Below, piece after piece: positions 1 to 8,692 of a stretch of 64,000 nucleotides of DNA. Every line of letters begins with the position of its first letter. The stretch's first letter is position 1. Origin of the DNA: Comamonadaceae bacterium (GTDB lineage: Bacteria; Pseudomonadota; Gammaproteobacteria; Burkholderiales; Burkholderiaceae_C); NCBI GenBank assembly GCA_947456305.1, contig CANGPN010000001.1:62001-126000 (forward strand). Reading direction: 5' to 3'. The notes under the pieces are model-generated. The model saw only the letters and a list, made by a program, of their open reading frames with translations, was not told the origin of the DNA and ran no database searches. Position numbers and translations under genes: made by a program.

Positions 1-78
1 TTTGCGACTGCTGATGAAAGCAAGATTGCAGAGGGTATTGAGAGGTTGGGGCAGGCCTTGCGCGAAACAGCAGTTTGA
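1..78 (+). CDS. C-terminal end of an aminotransferase-like protein (partial)
   Basis: The window opens inside a reading frame whose final 25 codons end at TGA 76-78. The tail reads FATADESKIAEGIERLGQAL and then five more residues. A phenylalanine-rich strand followed by a helix of the type KIxEGIxRLGxAL is typical of the extreme C-terminus of class I/II PLP-dependent aminotransferases, including the MocR/2-aminoadipate type. The catalytic lysine and PLP site lie outside the window, so substrate and exact family cannot be judged. A hairpin follows 30 bases downstream. Confidence 0.55.
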   Translation, partial: FATADESKIAEGIERLGQALRETAV

Positions 79-108
79 TCGTGTGAATAAACTATTTATG
101 AAATCCAG

Positions 109-130
109 AGGCTGCTTGCAAGCAGCCTTT
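109..130. terminator. Perfect 20-bp palindrome between two convergent genes
   Basis: AGGCTGCTTGCAAGCAGCCT (109-128) is its own reverse complement and can form an 8-bp stem with a 4-base loop, followed by TTT on the plus side. It lies between the converging aminotransferase tail and gcvH and probably serves as a weak bidirectional terminator. The T-tract is short. Confidence 0.5.
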
Positions 131-152
131 ACGTTGTAATGACTCTGCGTGA

Positions 153-515
153 TTAGCCGCTAAACGATTGGTACGCCGAGGCATCCATCAAGCCATCTAA
201 CTCCGCCGGGTTGCTGAGTGTCACTTGGTAAAACCATCCAGCGCCTTCGGGGTCGCTGTTGGCAAGGGACGGGTCGGCCCGCAATTCTTCGTTCACCGCA
301 ATCACCGTGGCCGACACCGGCATGTGCACATCGGCTGCGGCTTTCACCGACTCCACCACACCGGCCACGCTGGTTTGCTCGTAAGCTTTACCAATCTCGG
401 CCAGTTCGACAAACACGATGTCCCCCAAGGTGTCTTGCGCATGCACGGTGATGCCGACGAATGCGGTGTCGTTTTCAACCCGTACCCACGTATGTTCTGA
501 ATGGTATTTCGTCAT
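153..515 (-). CDS. gcvH: Glycine cleavage system H protein
   Basis: A 120-residue lipoyl carrier that shuttles the aminomethyl group between the P, T and L proteins of the glycine cleavage complex in the cytoplasm. The start region MTKYHSEHTWV and the lipoyl-lysine motif ESVKAAADV (Lys58) are diagnostic, and the length is normal for the family. I chose ATG 515 over the in-frame GTG at 521 because the AGGA ribosome site lies 8 bases before the ATG but only 2 before the GTG. The reading frame starts just after the stop of the upstream ETF-QO gene, so the two are probably cotranscribed. No gcvP or gcvT is in the window, which is unusual for gcvH. Confidence 0.93.
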   Translation of the reverse strand: MTKYHSEHTWVRVENDTAFVGITVHAQDTLGDIVFVELAEIGKAYEQTSVAGVVESVKAAADVHMPVSATVIAVNEELRADPSLANSDPEGAGWFYQVTLSNPAELDGLMDASAYQSFSG

Positions 516-517
516 GG

Positions 518-2203
518 TCACATTCCTGCGTAATTAGGACCGCCGCCGCCTTCGGGCGTGACCCACACAATATTTTGCGTCGGGTCTTTGATGTCACAGG
601 TTTTGCAATGCACGCAGTTTTGTGCGTTGATTTGCAAGCGGTCTGCGCCATCGTCTGATTTCACATATTCATACACACCTGCCGGGCAATAGCGACCTTC
701 GGGCCCGTCATACTGACTGAGGTTGATGGACACAGGCACGCTGTCGTCTTTCAAGGTCAAGTGCGCCGGTTGGTTTTCTTCGTGGTTGGTGTTGCTGATG
801 AACACGCTGGAGAGTTTGTCAAACGACAACACACCATCAGGCTTGGGATAAGCAATGCGCGTGCTGTGCGCCGCTTGGTTCAAAGACTGGTGATCGGCTT
901 TGTGGTTGTGAATCGTCCATGGCGGTGTGCTGATGCCGATTTTCGGCAAAAACCATTGCTCTATGCCAGTCATCAAGGTGCCAATGAGCTTGCCTTTTTT
1001 GAACCAGTTTTTGAAATTGCGGGTCTGGTGCAGTTCGGTGTGGAGCCAGCTCTTTTCAAATGCTTTGGGGTAGGCGCTTAACTTGTCGTGCTCGCGTCCG
1101 GATTGCAAAGCTTCAAACGCCGCATCTGCAGCCAGCATGCCGGACTTGATAGCTGCATGGCTGCCTTTGATGCGTGCCGCATTCAAAAAGCCAGCGTCGC
1201 AGCCTAGCAATGCGCCGCCGTCAAACACCAAGTCGGGCAGTGCTTGTGGTGTGCCATTGTTGATAGCGCGTGCGCCGTAGCCAATGCGCTTGCCGCCCTT
1301 GAGGTGTTTGGCAATCGAGGGGTGTGTTTTCCATCGTTGCATTTCTTCGAACGGGCTCATGTACGGGTTGCGGTAATCCAGCCCCAGTACAAAACCTAAG
1401 GTGACTTTGTTGTCTTCCAAGTGATAGAGAAACCCGCCGCCGAAACTCTCATCAGCGATAGGCCAGCCGGAGGTGTGCACCACCAAACCGGGTTTTGCCA
1501 AAGCAGGGTCTACTTCCCAGAGTTCTTTGATGCCGATGGCAAAAGTTTGTGTGTCTTTGCCTTTGTCCAAGCCGAAGTGTTGAATCAGTTGTTTGCCCAA
1601 GTGGCCGCGTGCGCCTTCGGCGAACAAGGTGTATTTGGCGTTCAACTCCATGCCGAGTTGGAAGTTGTCAGTCGGCTCGCCGTCTTTGCCCAATCCCACA
1701 TGACCGGTGGCCACGCCGCGCACTGCACCAGCTTTGTTGTACAAAATTTCAGCTGCGGTGAAGCCTGGAAAAATATCTACGCCTAAGTTTTCTGCTTGCT
1801 GTGCCATCCACTTCACCACATTGCTGAGCGAGACCACGTAGCAGCCGTCGTTGTGGAAATTGCGTGGCATCAGCCAGCCCGGTGTGGCGGTATGACTTGT
1901 TTCCGACAAGACCAGCAATTCATCGCCGCTCACGGCTTGCGACAAAGGTGCACCGAGTTCTTTCCAATCGGGAAACAATTCGTTCATTGCGCGTGGGTCC
2001 ATCACCGCACCGGACAGAATGTGTGCGCCAGGTTCAGAACCTTTTTCAATCACCACCACGGACACGTCTTTGGATTGCGCCGCAGCCAGTTGTTTGATGC
2101 GAATAGCGGCTGCCATGCCAGCAGGTCCTCCGCCGACAATGACCACGTCGTAATCCATGGCCTCGCGCGGACCGAATTGTTCTATCAATTGAGGGGATGT
2201 CAT
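518..2203 (-). CDS. Electron transfer flavoprotein-ubiquinone oxidoreductase
   Basis: A 561-residue membrane-associated flavoprotein that passes electrons from ETF (fatty-acid and amino-acid acyl-CoA dehydrogenases) to the quinone pool. The N-terminal FAD dinucleotide fold DYDVVIVGGGPAG sits at about residues 17-29. The last 60 residues hold the 4Fe-4S cysteines in CPAGVYEY and NCVHCKTCDIKDP. The length agrees with the family. The frame is open 40 codons further upstream, but ATG 2203 gives the family N-terminus MTSPQLIEQFGPREAMDYD. It is followed at once by gcvH and is divergent from the SDR gene at 2348. Confidence 0.93.
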   Translation of the reverse strand: MTSPQLIEQFGPREAMDYDVVIVGGGPAGMAAAIRIKQLAAAQSKDVSVVVIEKGSEPGAHILSGAVMDPRAMNELFPDWKELGAPLSQAVSGDELLVLSETSHTATPGWLMPRNFHNDGCYVVSLSNVVKWMAQQAENLGVDIFPGFTAAEILYNKAGAVRGVATGHVGLGKDGEPTDNFQLGMELNAKYTLFAEGARGHLGKQLIQHFGLDKGKDTQTFAIGIKELWEVDPALAKPGLVVHTSGWPIADESFGGGFLYHLEDNKVTLGFVLGLDYRNPYMSPFEEMQRWKTHPSIAKHLKGGKRIGYGARAINNGTPQALPDLVFDGGALLGCDAGFLNAARIKGSHAAIKSGMLAADAAFEALQSGREHDKLSAYPKAFEKSWLHTELHQTRNFKNWFKKGKLIGTLMTGIEQWFLPKIGISTPPWTIHNHKADHQSLNQAAHSTRIAYPKPDGVLSFDKLSSVFISNTNHEENQPAHLTLKDDSVPVSINLSQYDGPEGRYCPAGVYEYVKSDDGADRLQINAQNCVHCKTCDIKDPTQNIVWVTPEGGGGPNYAGM

Positions 2204-2347
2204 AGCGTATGAAGTTGCATTGTCAATGGTGCGACAGATTCTATGCCCGCCGGCTTTGCGCATATCGTGATAATGCGTCTGACAGCCACGGGCTACACAT
2301 TCCTTGTGCGCACACATCATCACCGTTTTCTTTTTTAGGAGTTCAGC

Positions 2348-3130
2348 ATGGCCTACAGCCTCGATTTATCCGGTCGCGTTGCATTGATAACGGGAGCTTC
2401 CAGCGGCCTGGGCGCGCAGTTTGCAAAAACGCTGGCGTCTGCCGGTGCCGCCGTGGTCCTAGCCAGTCGCAGGGTTGAAATGCTCAAGTCGTTGCGCGCA
2501 GAGATTGAAGCCGAGGGCGGCGACGCGCACGTAGTCAGCCTAGACGTCACCAGTCGGGGCAGCATTGAAGCCGCCGTCAAACAAGCTGAGAAGGAAGTAG
2601 GGCCCATTGACGTCTTGGTGAACAACTCCGGTGTCAGCACCACCCAACGTCTGGTGGATGTGCGCGAAGAAGATTTCGACTTTATTTTCGACACCAATGT
2701 GCGCGGCGCATTTTTTGTCGCGCAAGCAGTAGGCTCACGCATGCTAGCGCGCGCCAAGGGTTTGGAGCCGGGCACGTTTGGAGGCGGGCGCATCATCAAT
2801 ATTGCGTCTATGGCAGCCATGCGCGTGTTGCCGCAAATCGGTGTGTATTGCATGAGCAAATCTGCGGTAGTGCAAATGACCAAGGCCATGGCGCTGGAGT
2901 GGGGCAAGTACGGCATCAATGTAAACGCGATCTGCCCGGGCTATATAGACACCGAAATCAACCACCACCACTGGCAGACCGAGCAAGGTCAAAAGCTGGT
3001 GAATATGTTGCCGCGCAAACGGGTTGGTCATCCCAAGGACTTGGATGCTTTGCTGGTGATGTTGGCGAGCCCGCAAAGCGATTTCATCAATGGCGCAGTG
3101 ATCAGCGCCGATGACGGTTTCGGCGTATGA
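2348..3130 (+). CDS. Short-chain dehydrogenase/reductase (SDR family)
   Basis: A classical 260-residue SDR, presumably an NAD(P)-dependent cytoplasmic 3-hydroxyacyl or alcohol dehydrogenase. The Rossmann motif TGASSGLG is at residues 15-22, NNSG follows near residue 92, and the catalytic Ser154 (NIAS) and Tyr167-Lys171 (YCMSK) are present. The ribosome site TTAGGAG lies 7 bases before the ATG. The stop overlaps the next start by 4 bases (ATGA), so it is coupled to a hotdog thioesterase. The pairing suggests acyl-CoA or beta-hydroxy-acyl chemistry, but the substrate cannot be named from sequence. Confidence 0.88.
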   Translation: MAYSLDLSGRVALITGASSGLGAQFAKTLASAGAAVVLASRRVEMLKSLRAEIEAEGGDAHVVSLDVTSRGSIEAAVKQAEKEVGPIDVLVNNSGVSTTQRLVDVREEDFDFIFDTNVRGAFFVAQAVGSRMLARAKGLEPGTFGGGRIINIASMAAMRVLPQIGVYCMSKSAVVQMTKAMALEWGKYGINVNAICPGYIDTEINHHHWQTEQGQKLVNMLPRKRVGHPKDLDALLVMLASPQSDFINGAVISADDGFGV

Positions 3131-3546
3131 AACTCGAGTTGCCGCAGGATAAGAAATGGGTGTATGAACAAGTGTTGCCCATACGCTGGGGCGACATGGA
3201 CGCCATGGGGCATTTGAACAACACCAGCTATTTCCGATACCTTGAGACTGTTCGCATTGACTGGTTTTCATCCCTGGGCTGTCCACCTTTGCCCGATGGC
3301 GAAGGTCCTGTCATCGTCAATGCTTTTTGCAATTTCTACAAACAGCTCGAGTACCCGGGCGAAGTGCTGATCAAAATGTATGTCAGCCAACCCGGTCGCA
3401 GCAGTTTCGAGTCCTGGGCCACGATAGAACGCATCGACATGCCGGGGGTGATACACGCTGCCGGTGGTGCCACCACGGTGTGGGTGAATTTTCCTGCGCA
3501 AAAATCTTCACCTATGCCTCAATGGTTGCTTGACGTGCTGCGCTGA
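3127..3546 (+). CDS. Acyl-CoA thioesterase, 4HBT/hotdog family
   Basis: A 139-residue single-hotdog protein of the 4-hydroxybenzoyl-CoA thioesterase/YbgC type that hydrolyses acyl-CoA thioesters. The signature RWGDMDAMGHLNNTSYFRY (from about residue 20) contains the catalytic Asp, the GH and the NN of the family. It overlaps the SDR stop by 4 bases, which implies translational coupling and a shared pathway. Length is normal. The acyl chain it prefers is unknown. Confidence 0.85.
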   Translation: MKLELPQDKKWVYEQVLPIRWGDMDAMGHLNNTSYFRYLETVRIDWFSSLGCPPLPDGEGPVIVNAFCNFYKQLEYPGEVLIKMYVSQPGRSSFESWATIERIDMPGVIHAAGGATTVWVNFPAQKSSPMPQWLLDVLR

Positions 3547-3645
3547 CTGTTTCCTGCAAGGCTCTGAGCGGTCTGGCGTGTGCACGCGGAAGATTTTTAT
3601 TAGTCATTGCCTGCCAACCATAGCGGTATGACATAAGCCGAAAAA

Positions 3646-3665
3646 TATTCATATTTAATTGAATA
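3646..3665. promoter_or_regulatory. Inverted repeat upstream of a TetR gene, candidate operator
   Basis: TATTCA-N8-TGAATA is a perfect 6-bp-arm dyad in the AT-rich 233-base stretch (3547-3779) between the thioesterase and the TetR gene. The size fits a TetR-type operator. No other gene signal is seen in this stretch. Confidence 0.35.
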
Positions 3666-3779
3666 AACTTAATAAAACATTTTTTTTTAGCATTAATGGC
3701 TAATATCGATGATTTTTACATTCATCCAAACATCCAGGTACAAGTTGTCGGTTAACGCTGACCGCTGGCTTCAAATGAC

Positions 3780-4406
3780 ATGCGCAAGCAACCCACACAA
3801 AAAAGAGCACAACTCACGATCGAAGCTATTTACCAAGCCACAGCCCAATTAGTTGACAAAGAGGGCATGACAGGTTTGAGTACCAATAAAATAGCCCACA
3901 AGGCTGGTTTTTCTGTAGGTACCATCTACCAGTACTTTTCAAGCAAGGACGAATTATTTCGCGCGATGGTAAAGCATTCACGCGTGACAGCACTGGCAGA
4001 AGTTAATACTTATTTGTATGAATTCGAGTCACTCGAAGTGCCGTCCGATTTGGATTTGGAAGTCTTTATACGTGGCTATATTTGCATTTTGATAGACGGC
4101 TTTGCCTTCGGACCGCCGTTACGTCGCATGGTCACCCGATTGTGCTGGATGGTAGAGAGCCCTGAGGAAACCGCAGACACCATGCAGGCGCTTGTGATGC
4201 GCTTGATTCAGTTTGTCAACTACATACAGCACCCGCAACTTAAACTGCTGACTGAAACACGCTGTTTTGTACTGAGCCGCACCATCATCGGATGCTTGCG
4301 CAGCGCCTCGCTCGAGCGGCTTGACCCGTCCTCAGTGTCAGAGTTGACCAATACCTTGGTCAATATGGTGGTCAGCCAGTTAGAACTGAACCGGGTCACC
4401 GGATAA
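3780..4406 (+). CDS. TetR/AcrR family transcriptional regulator
   Basis: A 208-residue regulator with an N-terminal TetR helix-turn-helix: GLSTNKIAHKAGFSVGTIYQ followed by YFSSKDELFRAM, at about residues 35-65. The C-terminal ligand domain is not recognisable by eye. It stands alone on the plus strand and converges with the AhpD-like gene only 6 bases away. A dyad 115-134 bases upstream may be its own operator. The target is unknown; the upstream SDR/thioesterase pair is one candidate. Confidence 0.88.
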   Translation: MRKQPTQKRAQLTIEAIYQATAQLVDKEGMTGLSTNKIAHKAGFSVGTIYQYFSSKDELFRAMVKHSRVTALAEVNTYLYEFESLEVPSDLDLEVFIRGYICILIDGFAFGPPLRRMVTRLCWMVESPEETADTMQALVMRLIQFVNYIQHPQLKLLTETRCFVLSRTIIGCLRSASLERLDPSSVSELTNTLVNMVVSQLELNRVTG

Positions 4407-4412
4407 GGTGTA

Positions 4413-4988
4413 TTACTTTTGATTTTTGGGCAGCCTGCCCATGGTGTAAAACTCAGGGTTGGGCATCATGCCGGAAAAACTGGCGATGCGATTGGACAAA
4501 CCGAAAAATGCGGTGATGCCTGCAATGTCCCAGATATCTTCATCGCTGAAACCATGGGCATGCAAATCAGCAAAATCAGTCTCTTCAATCTTGTCGCTAT
4601 GCAGGCAAACCTTCATGGCGAAGTCCAGCATGACACGCTGGCGTGCTGTGATGTCGGCCTTGCGGTAGTTCACAGCCACCTGATCTGCGACGAGCGGTTT
4701 TTTTTCGTAAATGCGCAAAATCGCGCCATGTGCCACTACGCAATACAAGCAGTTGTTGGCCGCACTGGTGGTGGTGACGATCATTTCGCGGTCGCCTTTG
4801 CTTAAGCCTGAATCCTCGCGCAACATCAAGGCATCGTGATAAGCAAAAAATGCACGCCACTCAGCCGGTCGTCGGGCCAGCGTCAAAAAGACGTTGGGTA
4901 CAAAACCGGCTTTTTCCTGTACCTCCAGAATTTTGGCGCGTATGTCATCGGGCAGGTCTTTGATTTCAGGGGCTGGGTAACGTGACAT
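4413..4988 (-). CDS. AhpD-like / carboxymuconolactone decarboxylase-family peroxidase-related protein
   Basis: A 191-residue all-helical protein of the AhpD/CMD fold. The redox pair C80-L-Y-C83 with His87 (NNCLYCVVAHG) is the peroxidase-related motif, so a thiol peroxidase role is likelier than lactone decarboxylation. The frame is open 42 codons further upstream, but ATG 4988 has GGAG 6 bases before it and gives the family start MSRYPAPEIKDLP. It is divergent from the CoA-transferase operon across 92 bases. The physiological reductant is not encoded nearby. Confidence 0.85.
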   Translation of the reverse strand: MSRYPAPEIKDLPDDIRAKILEVQEKAGFVPNVFLTLARRPAEWRAFFAYHDALMLREDSGLSKGDREMIVTTTSAANNCLYCVVAHGAILRIYEKKPLVADQVAVNYRKADITARQRVMLDFAMKVCLHSDKIEETDFADLHAHGFSDEDIWDIAGITAFFGLSNRIASFSGMMPNPEFYTMGRLPKNQK

Positions 4989-5080
4989 GAGGTCTCCTTT
5001 GCAAACCATTATCACTAGCTCTATCAGCTTGGCGAAAGGGCGGCGCCTTAGAATCAAATGCTTGTCTAAGGGAGAATCGA

Positions 5081-5788
5081 TTGAACAAACTGTTTCCAAG
5101 TGCGGCCGCTGCACTCAAAGACGTGGTGCATGACAACCAGTTGCTGGCGGTCGGCGGATTCGGTTTATGCGGTATCCCGGAAGCGTTGATCGATGCCTTG
5201 CGCGACAGCGGCGTGAAAAACCTGACCGTAATTTCTAACAATGCCGGTGTGGATGACTTTGGATTGGGCATTTTGCTCAAGACCCGCCAAATCAAAAAAA
5301 TGATTTCGTCCTATGTCGGTGAAAACAAAGAGTTTGAGCGTCAATACTTGGCCGGTGAACTCGAACTCGAATTCACACCCCAAGGCACATTGGCAGAAAA
5401 GCTGCGTGCAGGTGGCTCAGGTATTCCTGCGTTCTTCACCAAAACCGGGGTCGGTACCGTGGTGGCAGATGGCAAGGAATTGCGCGAGTTTGACGGTGAA
5501 ACTTATGTCATGGAACGTTCACTCGTACCGGATGTGTCTTTGGTTAAAGCGCATACCGCAGACAAGGCGGGTAATTTGCAATTCAGACTGACCGCGCGCA
5601 ACTTCAATCCGGCCGCCGCCATGGCCGGCAAATTGTGTGTGGTTGAAGTTGAGCATGTGGTGGAGGTCGGTGAATTGCAACCCGATGACATCCACTTGCC
5701 CGGCATTTATGTCCACCGCATCGTGCACAACCCGCACCCCGAAAAGCGGATCGAAAAACGCACTATCACAGAGAAAGCAGGAGTCTGA
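5081..5788 (+). CDS. scoA: 3-oxoacid CoA-transferase, subunit A
   Basis: A 235-residue alpha subunit of a class I CoA-transferase that moves CoA between succinyl-CoA and a 3-oxo acid. The glycine-rich motif [13 protein letters not shown] and the segment [17 protein letters not shown] are characteristic. The start is a TTG, preceded at 6 bases by AAGGGAG; the protein start [16 protein letters not shown] matches the family, so TTG is very likely correct. Subunit B follows 2 bases after the stop. An aromatic beta-ketoadipate role is possible, but acetoacetate is the default guess. Confidence 0.9.
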   Translation: MNKLFPSAAAALKDVVHDNQLLAVGGFGLCGIPEALIDALRDSGVKNLTVISNNAGVDDFGLGILLKTRQIKKMISSYVGENKEFERQYLAGELELEFTPQGTLAEKLRAGGSGIPAFFTKTGVGTVVADGKELREFDGETYVMERSLVPDVSLVKAHTADKAGNLQFRLTARNFNPAAAMAGKLCVVEVEHVVEVGELQPDDIHLPGIYVHRIVHNPHPEKRIEKRTITEKAGV

Positions 5789-5790
5789 CC

Positions 5791-6429
5791 ATGTCCTGGA
5801 CCCAAGACCAAATGGCAGCCCGCGCTGCCCACGAATTACAGGACGGTTTTTATGTCAACCTGGGCATAGGTATTCCCACACTGGTGGCCAACCATGTGCC
5901 TTCCAACATCGAAGTTTGGTTGCAGTCTGAAAACGGCATGTTGGGCATAGGCCCGTTCCCCAATGAAGAACATGTAGATGCCGATCTGATCAATGCCGGC
6001 AAGCAAACAGTCACCACCATCGTCGGCTCATCCATCTTTGGCAGTCACGACAGTTTCGCCATGATTCGCGGCGGCAAAATCAATTTGTCCATTTTGGGGG
6101 CGATGCAAGTCAGCGCAACTGGCGATCTGGCCAACTGGATGATTCCCGGCAAGATGGTCAAAGGCATGGGCGGCGCCATGGACCTGGTGGCCGGTGTGAA
6201 ACGCGTCATCGTATTGATGGAACATGTGGCCCGCAAAAAAGACGGCAGCGAGGATATGAAAATTTTGCCCGCCTGTACTTTGCCGCTGACTGGCGTGGCT
6301 GTGGTCGACCGCATCATCACCGATTTGGGTGTGATGGATGTCACACCTCAAGGTTTGGCGCTGGTAGAACTGGCTGACGGTGTAAGCCGTGAATTCATAC
6401 AAAGTAAAACCGGTGTACCACTTATCTGA
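5791..6429 (+). CDS. scoB: 3-oxoacid CoA-transferase, subunit B
   Basis: A 212-residue beta subunit carrying the catalytic glutamate Glu47 in [10 protein letters not shown], which forms the glutamyl-CoA intermediate. The N-terminal NLGIGIPT loop is conserved. It starts 2 bases after subunit A and ends before a strong bidirectional terminator, so the pair forms a closed two-gene operon. Length is normal for the ScoB/AtoA type. Confidence 0.92.
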   Translation: MSWTQDQMAARAAHELQDGFYVNLGIGIPTLVANHVPSNIEVWLQSENGMLGIGPFPNEEHVDADLINAGKQTVTTIVGSSIFGSHDSFAMIRGGKINLSILGAMQVSATGDLANWMIPGKMVKGMGGAMDLVAGVKRVIVLMEHVARKKDGSEDMKILPACTLPLTGVAVVDRIITDLGVMDVTPQGLALVELADGVSREFIQSKTGVPLI

Positions 6430-6463
6430 TTACCCAAACGGTTGAGGCCTTTCATGCCGGCAT

Positions 6464-6490
6464 AAAAAAAGCACCCTAGGGTGCTTTTTT
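6464..6490. terminator. Strong bidirectional rho-independent terminator
   Basis: A7, then the perfect palindrome GCACCCTAGGGTGC (6471-6484), then T6. It serves the CoA-transferase operon on plus and the MarR-like gene on minus, which converge here. Confidence 0.9.
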
Positions 6491-6506
6491 ATTCTGCGAT
6501 GCTAGC

Positions 6507-6854
6507 TCAGTGATGTTTGCTGGCCTGAATGATCAATGACCCTACCGTACTGAAATAATGCTGTGCTTTGTCAGTGGTTTTAAGGTATTTGGTCCGCCGG
6601 TTAGTGCCTTCATGATGGCTGTCAATCATCCCCAATTCACGCAATTGGTCAAGTTTGCGGTGTATGGTGGCCGGAGAGGCTATCTGCGACATGGCCATGG
6701 CGTCAGTGACTGTGATGGCTTTGTTCTGGCTTTGTTTGACCGCAATCACTTCCAACAAACGTTTGGCGTCCAAATCCAGTGCGGGTAATTGACCATTGCC
6801 TTCAATGGCATGCATCAAGCTGAGAAAACGTAGGTAAATTTTTTGATTTTCCAT
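6507..6854 (-). CDS. MarR-like winged-helix transcriptional regulator
   Basis: A 115-residue, single-domain winged-helix protein. The recognition region AMSQIASPATIHRKLDQLRE is followed by the wing (HHEGTNRRTKYLKTT). It is shorter than standard MarR (about 140 residues) and lacks part of the flanking dimerisation helices. Two palindromes built on AAGAA lie immediately upstream (6870-6885 and 6933-6946), which suggests autoregulation. The gene lies between gabD and the CoA-transferase operon. The ligand is unknown. Confidence 0.75.
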   Translation of the reverse strand: MENQKIYLRFLSLMHAIEGNGQLPALDLDAKRLLEVIAVKQSQNKAITVTDAMAMSQIASPATIHRKLDQLRELGMIDSHHEGTNRRTKYLKTTDKAQHYFSTVGSLIIQASKHH

Positions 6855-6869
6855 GGCGCTTTAAATGAA

Positions 6870-6946
6870 AAGAAATTAATTTCTTAGGCAAAAAGAAATA
6901 TATCACTAAAGCGGTGGAAAAATCTAAATTTGAAGAATGTTTTCTT
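6870..6946. promoter_or_regulatory. Two AAGAA-type palindromes, candidate operators of the MarR-like regulator
   Basis: AAGAAATTAATTTCTT (6870-6885) is a perfect 16-bp palindrome 16 bases upstream of the regulator start. AAGAA-TGTT-TTCTT (6933-6946) is a second dyad with the same half-site. A third AAGAAAT half-site lies between them. The sequence is much more AT-rich than the flanking genes. Confidence 0.5.
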
Positions 6947-6955
6947 TTGAAAGTG

Positions 6956-8434
6956 TTATTTCAACACGTCACCAATGCAAAGGTATTTCATTTCCAGGTA
7001 TTCGGTCATGCCGTGTCTGGAACCTTCGCGGCCAAGACCTGACTGTTTCATGCCGCCGAAGGGCACGTGTTCGGTGGCCAGGATGCCGACATTGACACCG
7101 ACCATGCCGTACTCCAAAGCTTCGCCGACGCGGTAAATGCGGCCTATGTCGCGGGTGTAAAAGTAGCTGGCCAGGCCGAATTCTGTGTTGTTCGCTGCTG
7201 CAATCACTTCAGCTTCAGTCTCAAATTTGAACACCGGCGCGAACGGGCCGAAGGTTTCCTCGTTGGCGCACAACATATCGGCACTGGCATCAGCCACCAG
7301 CGTCGGTTCGAAAAATTGGCCATGCAAGGCCTTGCCACCGGTCAGCACTTTGCCGCCTTTGGCCAGTGCATCGGCCACATGCGATTGCACTTTCAACAAG
7401 GCGGCGGGTTCAATCAAAGGACCTTGTGACACGCCGTCTTCAAAGCCGTTACCGACTTTGAGCGTTTTGACTTTGGCGGTGAATTTCTGCACGAACTCTT
7501 CGTACACCCCGGACTGCACATAAAAGCGGTTCGAGCACACACAGGTTTGACCGGCGTTGCGGTATTTGCTGAGCATGGCACCTTCGACGGCAGAGTCGAT
7601 GTCTGCGTCGTTGAACACAATGAAAGGCGCGTTACCGCCGAGCTCTAAAGCCAGTTTTTTGATGCTGGGCGCGGATTGCGCCATCAATATGCGACCGACT
7701 TCGGTGGAGCCGGTGAAGCTGATGTGGCGCACCGTGTCGCTGGCGCAAAACACTTTGCCTATGGCAATGCTGTTATCGCTGTCGGCGCTGAGCATGTTCA
7801 ACACACCGGCGGGAATACCGGCGCGTATCGCCAACTCGGCTGCGGCCAGCGCGGTCAACGGTGTGAGTTCGGCGGGCTTGATGACCACCGGGCAACCGGC
7901 GGCCAGTGCTGGCGCGACTTTGCGGGTGATCATCGCCAGCGGGAAATTCCAAGGCGTGATGGCAGCGCACACACCGATAGGTTGGTTGATCACCAGCAAG
8001 CGGCGGTTGTTGTCAAACTGCGGCAGCGTCTCGCCATTCACGCGTTTGGCTTCTTCGGCGTACCACTCGACAAAACTCGCGCCATATGCGATTTCACCTT
8101 TGGCCTCTGGGTAGGGCTTGCCTTGCTCTGCCGTGAGTATGCGGGCCAGGTCGTCGGCATTGGCCATGAGCAAATCAAACCATTTGCGCAAAATCTGGCT
8201 GCGTTCCTTGGCGGTTTTGTTGCGCCAGGCAGGCCAGGCGGCATCGGCAGCGGCGATGGCTTTTTCCGAGTCAGCAGGACCGAGGTTGGCCACATCCGCC
8301 AGCTTCAAGCCGGTGCTCGGGTCATGCACATCAAAGCGGCTGCCACCTTTGATCCATTCACCGTTGATCAATGCATCGGTTTTCAGCAAGGACGGGTCTT
8401 TTAGCAAAGCAAGCGGAGAGGTTTTCATGTCCAT
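6956..8434 (-). CDS. gabD: NAD(P)-dependent succinate-semialdehyde dehydrogenase
   Basis: A 492-residue aldehyde dehydrogenase that oxidises succinate semialdehyde to succinate. Visible are PWNFP (about 161-165), the general base Glu264 in LELGG, and the nucleophile Cys298 in GQTCVCSNRF. The CVC pair is typical of GabD/SSADH. The frame is open 42 codons further upstream, but the family N-terminus begins at ATG 8434 (MDMKTSPLALLKDPSLL), with GAAAG 7 bases before it; ATG 8428 is possible. No gabT is next to it. It could also act on aromatic aldehydes, but SSADH is the better call. Confidence 0.9.
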   Translation of the reverse strand: MDMKTSPLALLKDPSLLKTDALINGEWIKGGSRFDVHDPSTGLKLADVANLGPADSEKAIAAADAAWPAWRNKTAKERSQILRKWFDLLMANADDLARILTAEQGKPYPEAKGEIAYGASFVEWYAEEAKRVNGETLPQFDNNRRLLVINQPIGVCAAITPWNFPLAMITRKVAPALAAGCPVVIKPAELTPLTALAAAELAIRAGIPAGVLNMLSADSDNSIAIGKVFCASDTVRHISFTGSTEVGRILMAQSAPSIKKLALELGGNAPFIVFNDADIDSAVEGAMLSKYRNAGQTCVCSNRFYVQSGVYEEFVQKFTAKVKTLKVGNGFEDGVSQGPLIEPAALLKVQSHVADALAKGGKVLTGGKALHGQFFEPTLVADASADMLCANEETFGPFAPVFKFETEAEVIAAANNTEFGLASYFYTRDIGRIYRVGEALEYGMVGVNVGILATEHVPFGGMKQSGLGREGSRHGMTEYLEMKYLCIGDVLK

Positions 8435-8600
8435 GGGGCAACTTTCAAAGGTACGGGGTGGGGTGGGGTAGCGGGAAATTATGCCCTTTGCGTTGTTGCG
8501 TCTGAATATCAGGGTGAACTTGCATGACCATGAATCTTCGGGCAAAGCTGACGTTGCCATGCTTAGCTCGCCTCAGCAGTTTATGCAGGGGTGAAAACCT

Positions 8601-8657
8601 ATAATTAGCGCTTGCTCGCCAAAGCTATGGCGCCTTAGATCAGCCCCGCGCTGATCG
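8601..8657 (+). promoter_or_regulatory. Probable alaS promoter -10 and leader hairpin
   Basis: A perfect TATAAT (8601-8606) lies in the 258-base gabD-alaS divergent region; the -35 is poor. Downstream in the predicted leader, GATCAGC-CCCGC-GCTGATC (8639-8657) forms a perfect 7-bp stem 36 bases before the alaS start. Nothing else is seen in the region. Confidence 0.5.
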
Positions 8658-8692
8658 CCTCGAATCAAAGCCTTACCGACCCTCTCATCACC

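Noticed and set aside
7676-8404. Plus-strand frame of 242 codons over gabD
   Set aside because: Antisense to a strongly conserved aldehyde dehydrogenase; His/Gly-rich translation typical of shadows.
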